From assembly GCA_002344005.1 (NCBI GenBank), contig DDTD01000065.1, forward strand, positions 1 to 23,926: a DNA stretch of 23,926 bases. The letters are read 5' to 3'. This DNA is from Ignavibacteria bacterium UBA2373. GTDB taxonomy: Bacteria; Bacteroidota; Ignavibacteria; Kapaibacteriales; UBA961. Every line of letters starts with the position of its first letter. The first letter of the stretch is position 1. This document shows, piece after piece, positions 14,448 through 21,393 of the stretch. The notes beneath the pieces are model-generated. The model worked only from the letters and a program-made list of their open reading frames with translations, did not search any database and was not told the origin of the DNA. A program made the translations under genes and the position numbers.

Positions 14448-16936
14448 AGTGCAATCTCTTTGTAATTATTCATAATGGTTTGGGCTAATTGAGCAGCTTC
14501 CTCATTGAGACCTTCCAACTCAATATGAATTTCGGCAAGGCGTGCTTCATAGTCAAAATCTTCATCGGTGGCGGTATCAACGCCGACATATCTGCCCGGA
14601 CTTAAACTCCAATCTTTGGCTTCTATTTCTTTTTGGTTTACCACTTTGCACAGCCCTTCCACATCGGTATAAACGCCATCGGGGAAACGACTTGTAAGCC
14701 AAAGAGCTTGTTTGTAAAAATATTCCGTTTCATGCAGCAATCCGGGTTCTTCCTCATCGGGATTGCCGGCAAGGTCCATGTGTAGTGCTTTTAATTGCTC
14801 CAGTAATTCTTTAATCTGTAATTCTTTCCATTCTTTATTTTTACCCAATTGATATTGTTTAATTGCGCCATTGATGGCATCGAAGATTTGCTTCACAAAT
14901 GTATCTTGCGGCTTGCGCAATGCTTTCGTCTGAAGCGCGATTTCTGCAATGAACCGATGATTCTTATTGTTCTTTACAGTGTTTATCAATGTTGTTTGTA
15001 ATGCAAAAATTGATTCTGCTTCCTTGTGCAATGTATGCCATTCGGGAATAATTTTGTCAATTTTCATAGACTTTGAGTCCTGTTTCAAAGTGAAAGAACT
15101 GAGCGTTTTCAGTATTTTCTTCACATGAGATTGTACATCCTTCATCACTTTGGCTGCTTTTTGTGAATAGTCCTCAGAATTATGCCGATAGCGATTCACC
15201 GTATCGGAAAATTTTTCTGTATTTCCTCTGTAAAGATTGACAATACAAATAAGATTGTCTAATTGCTCCGGGCTGAAGTCATTGACTTTACTTGTTACTT
15301 TTCGGTAAATCTTGCGAGCATCGAGCATTAAAACAGTGTCTTTTGTCCTCACCCCTGCCCCTCTCCGGTTGGAGAAGGGAGATGAAGCCGAGACAATATC
15401 TTTGAGAACTTGTTCTGTGTTTTGAAGAACTTGTTCGTTTACAAACCTGATAATACGAATACCGTATTCATTAATAATTTTAGTTCTTGTTTCATCATAT
15501 TCCTTCTGTTCAGTCCGAGAGTGGTAACCGCCGTCAATTTCAATTCCTAATTTTGCTTCTGCACAATAGAAATCAAGTATAAATCCTACCTTTAGTGGGT
15601 GCTGTCTTCTAAATTTCAAATTATTGAGCTGCCTGTTTCTTAATAGCTGCCAAAGCAAGTCTTCAGCTTCTGTTTGATTTTTTCTCAATTTTTTTGCATT
15701 TGCCAAAAGTTGAGCAGGAATCTGTGTCTCAACGGTAACAAGTCCCTCTCCAAGTGGAGAGGGATCAAGGGTGAGGCTTTTCCCACGATCAAAAAACCAT
15801 AAAGTGCAGGGCAGGGAACGAGTATAGAAAAAGTTATTGCCAATTGCCATCATCACATCAACGGCACCTGTTTTAACCAATTTCTCCCGTATGTCTTTTT
15901 CGCTATGACCGGCATCGCTTGCAGAAGAAGCCATAACAAAACCTGCTCTACCGGTCGGTTTTAAATAATTGTAGAAATAGAGAATCCATAAATAATTGGC
16001 ATTATCATTTTTAGGCATAATGACTTTATTCTCTAACACAAGCCGCGGATCACGTTTGACAATATCTTTTTCTTTGTCCACGCCGTCCACATTAAATGGG
16101 GGATTAGCCATGAGAAAATCAACATTACCGATAAGCGAATGTTTATCTTCATAAAAAGTATTGCCTTCCTGTATATTGCCTTCCAATCCGTGAACGGCAA
16201 GATTCATTTTGGCAAGTTTCGTATTAAGTTCCGCTTTTTCCTGCCCATAAAACGTCACTTTCTCAGCAGGTCTTAATCCTTCATTTTCAATAAAATACCC
16301 TGTTTGTACAAACATACCGGCACTACCACAAGCCGGATCGAAGACAATGCCGTGATCGGGTTCAATAACATTGACAATAGTTTGCACCAAGCTCATGGGT
16401 GTAAAAAATTCGCCACCTTCCTGTGCGCCTGTCATAGCGAACTTATTGAGGAAGTATTCATAAATCTTTCCGAATAAATCACCTTCTGCTTTTTGCAAGA
16501 CTTCTTTATTAAAAATGCGGAGCAGCTCTCGCAATAGGTCTTTGCTGAAAATAGAAAAGTTTTTGGGCAATACGCCTTTGAGATTGTCATACTCGTCTTC
16601 GATGAGTTTCATGGCATTATCAATGGCTTCACCAATATCAATATTTTCCGGTAAATTGACAAGATAATGGAACTGTGCTTGCTCCGGTAAGAACATAGCA
16701 TTCCGTTCCTCAAAATCTTTTTTAGTTATGGGTCTTCTGCCTCGCTTAGGGTGGACGGGTAACTCTTGTTCTATCGTGACTTTCGCCTTTTCAAAGCGAT
16801 TAAAGGCATGACGTAAAAATATAAGCCCTAAAACGGGCATCGAGTATTCTGAAGCAGTTAATTTACTATTTGCTCTGAGCTGATCGGCAGCTTTCCAAAG
16901 TTCTGCTTCGAGTTTTTTAAGTTGTTTTCCTTGCAT
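14444..16936 (-). CDS. hsdM: type I DNA methyltransferase M subunit with inserted DUF559 nuclease
   Basis: 830 residues; HsdM of this class is normally much shorter. HsdM_N spans about 5-165 (ELWKAADQLRANSKLTASEY). The N6-adenine methylase core has GEFFTP (175-180), the SAM-binding DPACGSAG (200-207) and catalytic NPPF (278-281). Residues 387-530 are a foreign insert between FFDRGK and TKDTVLMLDARKIYRKV, two segments that are adjacent in ordinary HsdM. The insert is a full DUF559 domain with DFYC (D455), EIDGG (E466, D468) and RIIRFVNEQVL. The C-terminal helical region (about 545-830) ends NNYKEIAL, the tail copied twice downstream. HsdM methylates adenines in the site chosen by HsdS and is needed for restriction. 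It is first in the operon, with a good promoter upstream. Removing the insert would leave an uninterrupted HsdM, so the methylase may still fold around it. Confidence 0.93.
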   Translation of the reverse strand: MQGKQLKKLEAELWKAADQLRANSKLTASEYSMPVLGLIFLRHAFNRFEKAKVTIEQELPVHPKRGRRPITKKDFEERNAMFLPEQAQFHYLVNLPENIDIGEAIDNAMKLIEDEYDNLKGVLPKNFSIFSKDLLRELLRIFNKEVLQKAEGDLFGKIYEYFLNKFAMTGAQEGGEFFTPMSLVQTIVNVIEPDHGIVFDPACGSAGMFVQTGYFIENEGLRPAEKVTFYGQEKAELNTKLAKMNLAVHGLEGNIQEGNTFYEDKHSLIGNVDFLMANPPFNVDGVDKEKDIVKRDPRLVLENKVIMPKNDNANYLWILYFYNYLKPTGRAGFVMASSASDAGHSEKDIREKLVKTGAVDVMMAIGNNFFYTRSLPCTLWFFDRGKSLTLDPSPLGEGLVTVETQIPAQLLANAKKLRKNQTEAEDLLWQLLRNRQLNNLKFRRQHPLKVGFILDFYCAEAKLGIEIDGGYHSRTEQKEYDETRTKIINEYGIRIIRFVNEQVLQNTEQVLKDIVSASSPFSNRRGAGVRTKDTVLMLDARKIYRKVTSKVNDFSPEQLDNLICIVNLYRGNTEKFSDTVNRYRHNSEDYSQKAAKVMKDVQSHVKKILKTLSSFTLKQDSKSMKIDKIIPEWHTLHKEAESIFALQTTLINTVKNNKNHRFIAEIALQTKALRKPQDTFVKQIFDAINGAIKQYQLGKNKEWKELQIKELLEQLKALHMDLAGNPDEEEPGLLHETEYFYKQALWLTSRFPDGVYTDVEGLCKVVNQKEIEAKDWSLSPGRYVGVDTATDEDFDYEARLAEIHIELEGLNEEAAQLAQTIMNNYKEIAL
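15345..15776 (-). mobile_element. DUF559-encoding palindrome-ended element inserted in frame in hsdM
   Basis: 432 bp, 144 codons, with related ends in opposite orientation: CCTCACCC...CCCTCTCC at the gene-proximal end and GGAGAGGGG...GGGTGAGG at the other. Each end also folds as a hairpin (CCCTCTCC/GGAGAGGG at 15744-15763; a similar one at 15358-15379), read as DPSPLGEG and SPFSNRRGAG. Between them lies a PD-(D/E)XK-like DUF559 domain with RNRQLNNLKFRRQHP, FILDFYC and IEIDGGYH. AAAAG occurs on both sides, but collapsing to one copy would break the hsdM frame, so it is not a convincing target duplication. DUF559 genes are often flanked by such palindromes in this group of bacteria, as I recall. 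Whether it moves by itself is unknown. Confidence 0.75.
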
Positions 16937-16964
16937 TGATTCTTTTGAGTTCTTGTGAATAGTT

Positions 16965-16997
16965 CAAATTTACCATTCTTCTCATGAATATGGCAAA
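16965..16997 (-). promoter_or_regulatory. hsdM operon promoter
   Basis: On the minus strand, TTTG (16994-16997) then 21 bp then TAAATTTG (16965-16972), a full match to the Bacteroidota -33/-7 consensus, 28 bp upstream of the hsdM ATG. It would drive the whole hsdM-to-hsdR transcript. Confidence 0.65.
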
Positions 16998-17210
16998 AAT
17001 GATTGGTTGCAAATGTCTTGATGAGATTGAGTGTTGCCTCGGAGATACAATGCAAGAGGGGAGAGCTTGTAAAAAGTATATACTTTTGCTTGATATGATC
17101 GCAAAACCAGAGTTTTCTGCATTGTTCCTTGGACTATAATGCGCTATTTCTTTTCCCAAATTCCAAAATTCTTATAAAAATTCTTCATAAATTTTGTATT
17201 GGTTGCGTTC

Positions 17211-17290
17211 AGTGTCGAATGGTGTCGTGCGGTGTCGAATGGTGTCGTGCGATGTCGAGTGGTGTCGTGCGATGTCGAGTGGTGTCGTGC
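17211..17290. repeat. decamer tandem array (8 units, 4 x 20 bp)
   Basis: Eight consecutive 10-bp units alternating between the type RRTGTCGARt and GGTGTCGTGC (for example GGTGTCGAAT, GGTGTCGTGC). The higher-order period is 20 bp; the GTGTCG core recurs once per helical turn. It is much more GC-rich than its surroundings. No coding role: the Val/Cys-rich frame through it is an artefact. Confidence 0.9.
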
Positions 17291-17821
17291 GGTGGCAGAC
17301 ATTTTGAACACAGCAAAAGTCAAAACATCTTATTTTCCATTGATTTACTCCATAAAACCATCATTTTAAGGCTTTTCATACTGCAAACACCATGTTTTGT
17401 AGCAGCAAACACGATCACTTTTTTGCAATCAACAGCTTTTTGTCAAAGTTTTCGCCATTATTTCACTTTCTTATGTGAGATTTCACAGATAAACGCCCTT
17501 TTTTATGAGTGTCAGATTTGTCAGATTTCATTGAGGGCAAAACTCCCGCAATCAAGCCATCCACAACCTGCAAAAGGTGCAAGAGAGTACCCATTTTCGT
17601 ACAACTTTACATAACGTGAACTATACTACTTCAACAAATACATGCTCTTTGATTGATCAAATGAGATGTATTGCACAGAAAAATCTCTTGCTTGATGATG
17701 GCTTGCCTCGCAAATAAGCTGAAATACCCAAAAAACACCTCAAAACTTACTGAAAACATACTGAATATATGCTCAATATCTGCCCGAGGCATGCTCAATA
17801 CCGATAAAAGACCTTCAAAAC

Positions 17822-17886
17822 ATTTACTTAAAACTTACCGAAAACTTACTTAAAACTTACCGAAAAACTACTTGAAACTTACTTCC
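17822..17886. repeat. 11-bp array with phased A-tracts
   Basis: Units of the form CTTACYKAAAA, with A-runs starting at 17830, 17841, 17852, 17863 and 17875. A-tracts repeated each helical turn bend DNA. A looser version of the same repeat begins about 17731. The array lies about 530 bp upstream of rloC. Confidence 0.85.
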
Positions 17887-18307
17887 AGACTCAAAAAATT
17901 GAACATTTATAACAAAAAATCATCATTTTTTAGTGAAAAATCATCATTGTCTATGGAAAAATGCTCATTTGCTAATGTGATTTCTGTGTTTTTGTATAGA
18001 TCGAGCTTTGCTCAAAGCATTTTTTAGCAGTACGAAGCAGTTCTATTAAGAAGATTGCCGGTGTTTGTATAATGTTTTCGGTAAAAGAATGTTGCATTAA
18101 GATTGATTGTGAGAATTATCATGAAGTTTTATCAAATGAAGATTGGTAAAGAGAGCAAAATAATGTGTGATGGACATACATTCATTGTCTGAGAGCTTAC
18201 TTTCAAAGCAAATATGAATAAAATCGAGTACCATGTCATCTATACAGCCCTTCGATTCACTGTACTTTCTGTTCTTCGCAGGTATAGAGACATTTCCTTC
18301 TCTCCTA

Positions 18308-18339
18308 TTTGGATGGATAAGCAAAGTTTTGTAGTTTTG
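18308..18339 (+). promoter_or_regulatory. rloC-like gene promoter
   Basis: TTTG (18308-18311), 20 bp, then TAGTTTTG (18332-18339), matching TTTG-N19..21-TAnnTTTG, 81 bp upstream of the ATG at 18421. Confidence 0.55.
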
Positions 18340-18420
18340 GGGAAATGAATGACGGATGGTGTCAATATGAGAGTTGTAGGGCAGCCTAAAAAAACAGAAC
18401 CGTAGAAAGAAAATTGAAGT

Positions 18421-20631
18421 ATGATAGAAAAAATCGACATTAAAAATGTTGCGACATACGACAATCAAGGCGTTCAAATAGACGCCTTGAAAAAGATAAA
18501 TTTTGTTTACGGTGCAAACGGTTGTGGAAAGACAACTATTTCAAATCTTATTCACGACAAGACCGACCTAAAATTTAAAGACAGCTCAATAAAATGGAAA
18601 AATGACCTACCAATAAAAGTTTTAGTTTACAACAAAGGATTTAGGGACCGGAACTTTGGAAAAGGAAAATTAAATGGTGTTTTTACTCTTGGTGAAGCAA
18701 CTGCTGAACAAATAAAAGTAATTGAAGATAAAACAGAAGAACTAAAAGTACTTAAAGCAGAAGGCATTCAAAAAAGAGAAACTTTGGACAAATTGAAAGC
18801 TGACAAGGAAGTCGCTGAAAATGAATTTAAAGAAGCCACTTGGACGAAGGTTTATAAAAAATATGAAACCGAATTTAAGGAAGCATTTACAGGAACTCTT
18901 CAGAAAGAATCTTTTAAGAATAAACTTCTTCAAGAATCTGCTTCAAATACAACAGCTTCACAAACAATTGAAAGGCTTAGAGAAAAGTCTAAAACTATAT
19001 TTGGACAACAACCACAGCCAATTCAGCCAATTACGCAAATTTCATATGACAGAATCTCAGAAATTGAGTCGAATGTAATTTGGAAAAAAATTATAGTTGG
19101 TAAAGCAGATGTTGAAATTGCAAAACTCATTCAACGACTTAACATTAACGATTGGGTTAATCAAGGAAGGGAATATATTCAAGCTGAAACGTGTCCATTT
19201 TGCCAACAACAGACCATTACTGAAAATTTTCAAAGTCAACTTGAGAGTTTTTTTGATGATACATATCTTAATGACGTTAAATCTCTTAAAGAACTAAAGC
19301 AGGAATACAATTTGCTGACGCAAAATTTGATTAACGAATTAAATGCTATTGAATCAAATCAGAAGTCTTTAAGTAGTTCAAAGCTAGACATTGATAAATT
19401 TTCAGCATACTTAAAGACTCTAATCAGTCAGAATGCTGCAAATACAGAATATTTGCTCAATAAGGTTAAAGAACCAAGCAGAAGCATTGAACTAATTTCA
19501 CTAAAAGAGCAACTAGATTTTATCAGCGAATTAATTAATTCAGCAAATTATGAAATAAAGAAGCACAATGACATTGTATCAAATTACTCAACTGAACGGA
19601 GTAATCTGATAAAATCTATTTGGAGATACTTGGTTGATGAATACAAAAATGAAATTATAGCATTTACGACCAAAAAAGGCGGATTAGAAATGGGTATCGA
19701 AAACTTAGAAAAGCAACGAAAGGAAAAACTTGACCAATTCAACAAGTTAGATGTTGAAATAAAAAATCTAAGCAAGAATGTTACGAGCATTCAACCTACA
19801 ATCAATGAAATAAACCGAATCTTAAAGTCATATGGTTTCCTAAACTTTGCAATTGTTCCTGCAAAAGAAGAAGGATTTTATCAGATTGAGCGAGAAGATG
19901 GCACCATTGCGGAAACAACTCTAAGTGAAGGAGAAATCACCTTTATCACATTCTTATATTTCCTTCAACTTGCGAAGGGCGGTTTATCAGAAGATGAAGT
20001 AAACAATGAACGGGTTTTGGTAATTGATGACCCAATTTCAAGTCTTGATAGTAATGTATTGTTTGTCGTAAGTACATTAATCAAGGAAATAATTAAGAGT
20101 ATCAAAGCTGACTTAGGAGCAATAAAGCAGTTAATCCTCTTAACTCACAATGTTTACTTTCATAAGGAAGTATCATTCATTGATGGCAGAACAAAAACTT
20201 GCAATAAGACAAATTTTTGGATACTGAGAAAGAATGAAAAGGTAACAAGCATTCAAAGTTTTGGAATGGATAATCCTATCCAATCTTCATACGGACTTCT
20301 ATGGCAAGAATTAAAAAGCGAAGAAGTAAAATCAAGTTTGACAGTTCAAAATATAATGCGGAGAATAATTGAAAACTACTTTAAATTACTCGGCAAACTT
20401 GGTGATGATGAATTGATATTAAAGTTTCCAACTAAAGAAGAACAGGAAATATGCAGGTCGTTAATCTCTTGGATTAATGACGGTTCTCATAGTATAAATG
20501 ACGACTTGTTTATAGAATTACAAGACAGGACAGTAGAAATGTATAAAAAAGTATTTAAAGACATTTTTATATTGACCAACCACGAAGGACACTACGATAT
20601 GATGATGAATTTAAAGGAAGAAACAGTATGA
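18421..20631 (+). CDS. rloC: RloC/PrrC-like anticodon nuclease, AAA_13 ATPase
   Basis: 736 residues, close to RloC size. An ABC-type ATPase is split by a long coiled coil: Walker A GANGCGKTT (31-39), signature LSEGE (501-505), Walker B VLVIDDPISSLDS (532-544) and H-loop LLTHN (H576). The coiled coil carries a zinc-hook-like CPFC (258-261), a mark of RloC shared with Rad50. The C-terminal part has R647-x3-E651 (IMRRIIENYF) and H690 (NDGSHSIND), fitting the Arg-Glu-His set of the PrrC/RloC tRNA nuclease. RloC enzymes cut tRNA anticodon loops and use the ATPase/hook part to sense DNA damage, shutting down translation in infected cells. PrrC is controlled by a type I restriction complex, and this gene lies divergent from hsdM, so a functional link is plausible but inferred. 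Its stop overlaps a small ORF. Confidence 0.82.
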   Translation: MIEKIDIKNVATYDNQGVQIDALKKINFVYGANGCGKTTISNLIHDKTDLKFKDSSIKWKNDLPIKVLVYNKGFRDRNFGKGKLNGVFTLGEATAEQIKVIEDKTEELKVLKAEGIQKRETLDKLKADKEVAENEFKEATWTKVYKKYETEFKEAFTGTLQKESFKNKLLQESASNTTASQTIERLREKSKTIFGQQPQPIQPITQISYDRISEIESNVIWKKIIVGKADVEIAKLIQRLNINDWVNQGREYIQAETCPFCQQQTITENFQSQLESFFDDTYLNDVKSLKELKQEYNLLTQNLINELNAIESNQKSLSSSKLDIDKFSAYLKTLISQNAANTEYLLNKVKEPSRSIELISLKEQLDFISELINSANYEIKKHNDIVSNYSTERSNLIKSIWRYLVDEYKNEIIAFTTKKGGLEMGIENLEKQRKEKLDQFNKLDVEIKNLSKNVTSIQPTINEINRILKSYGFLNFAIVPAKEEGFYQIEREDGTIAETTLSEGEITFITFLYFLQLAKGGLSEDEVNNERVLVIDDPISSLDSNVLFVVSTLIKEIIKSIKADLGAIKQLILLTHNVYFHKEVSFIDGRTKTCNKTNFWILRKNEKVTSIQSFGMDNPIQSSYGLLWQELKSEEVKSSLTVQNIMRRIIENYFKLLGKLGDDELILKFPTKEEQEICRSLISWINDGSHSINDDLFIELQDRTVEMYKKVFKDIFILTNHEGHYDMMMNLKEETV

Positions 20632-20771
20632 TGACAGAAGCCCCGCCCCCAACAGCCGTATCTATCACACAAATCATCGGTGATTGTTTAGAAAAACGTG
20701 GGATTCATGGGATAAAACGCGGAGTCACTATGAGTTTGGATAGCTGTCTGAGCAGAGTTTATCAAGGTTAA
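20628..20771 (+). CDS. small ORF coupled to rloC, unknown
   Basis: A 47-residue frame starting MMTEAPPPTAVSITQIIGD and ending LDSCLSRVYQG. Its first ATG overlaps the rloC stop (ATGA), the same coupling used by several gene pairs in this window. Codon use is more GC-rich than in rloC (CCG, CCC, GGG). There is no family I recognise, no membrane segment and no motif. It could be a small partner, or a truncated remnant of a former neighbour. Confidence 0.35.
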   Translation: MMTEAPPPTAVSITQIIGDCLEKRGIHGIKRGVTMSLDSCLSRVYQG

Positions 20772-21221
20772 AGCAGTTAAAAGTGTGTATAATATACCAT
20801 TTTTCCGGACACGGCAATATGAAAAACTCTCAAAAACATGTAAAACACTCTCAAACACTCTCAAAAACTCTCATTTCTTCTCAAAAACTCTCATTTTTTC
20901 TCGTAGGGCTCTAAAATGAAGTTTTTTTTTACGGTTTTAGGCTAGTTTTATAGGCAAAACCTTGATTATAGCAAAGAATGTATGAATGTTTTGGCAAGAA
21001 ATGGATGTTTGAACGGAGAAAAAGCAAGATTGATGAGAAGATATAGCGTAAAAACATCGTTTTGCCTGTTCCTTTTTGTATCGTATGGTTCCTAAACGTT
21101 TCCTTCTTCTTTGTTTTCTTCAAAACATTTGCAATAACAGCAGCTTTTTGCTTGAAGTATTCAAAATCCGTGCTTCATTCTTTCCGTCATAGAGCGAAAG
21201 TGTTTGCTTTCATCGTCTTTC
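20772..21221. other. non-coding region between rloC-linked ORF and DUF262 gene
   Basis: No gene recognised. Contains the decamer array at 20821-20902 and otherwise unremarkable AT-rich sequence with T-runs (20931-20940). A 64-codon minus frame in it has no recognisable features. No strong hairpin terminator was found after rloC. Confidence 0.5.
20821..20902. repeat. decamer array with phased A-tracts
   Basis: Consecutive 10-bp units related to TCAAAAACTC (later units TCATTTCTTC, TCAAAAACTC, TCATTTTTTC). A- or T-runs start near 20822, 20832, 20842, 20853, 20863, 20873, 20883 and 20893, once per turn. Expected to be bent. It lies about 190 bp after rloC. Confidence 0.85.
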
Positions 21222-21253
21222 TTTGAATGTATCGGTATTGGTTCGTATATTAG
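21222..21253 (+). promoter_or_regulatory. possible promoter of the DUF262/DUF1524 gene
   Basis: TTTG (21222-21225), 20 bp, TATATTAG (21246-21253), seven of eight positions of the -33/-7 consensus with correct spacing, about 140 bp upstream of the chosen ATG. Confidence 0.4.
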
Positions 21254-21393
21254 TACGGACAATGTCGGCGCATTCACTCCATGACAGGTATATGGGCGAT
21301 GGATAGTCAAAGGTTCAGCGATTGAGTCAATCAAAAGTAGTGAAACGTTGGTACAAGATCAAAAAAATAGGTACAACCATTAAAGAGAGAGTA

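Larger units (their letters stand above)
16998..18307. other. long non-coding region between hsdM and rloC
   Basis: No convincing gene in about 1.3 kb: open frames here are low-complexity and follow the repeats. It holds a 10-bp repeat array (17211-17290), a loose repeat zone from about 17731 becoming a strict 11-bp array (17822-17886), and two copies of AAAAATCATCATT (within 17916-17948). TGTCAGATTT occurs twice near 17510-17530. The sequence is AT-rich and separates two divergent defence transcripts. I see no recognisable RNA gene. Confidence 0.6.

Noticed and set aside
15340..15785. AAAAG as a target-site duplication of the DUF559 element
   Set aside because: Keeping only one copy would shift the hsdM frame, so it is probably coincidence.
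17129..17614. 161-codon ORF with Val/Cys/Ser repeats
   Set aside because: The repeats come from the decamer array, and the rest has no family features; no ribosome-binding site.
18097..18477. Two overlapping minus-strand ORFs upstream of rloC
   Set aside because: They cross the rloC start and promoter in shadow frames and show no recognisable domain.
6368..21141. TTTGCAATAACAGC shared by 6368-6382 (minus), 21128-21141 and, with one extra base, 17421-17436
   Set aside because: A 14-bp match between two places in 24 kb is expected by chance about once or twice.
21322..21393. TTG start extending the DUF262 protein by 24 residues
   Set aside because: ATG at 21394 has AGAGAGA in place and fits the family start; the extension is basic and untypical.
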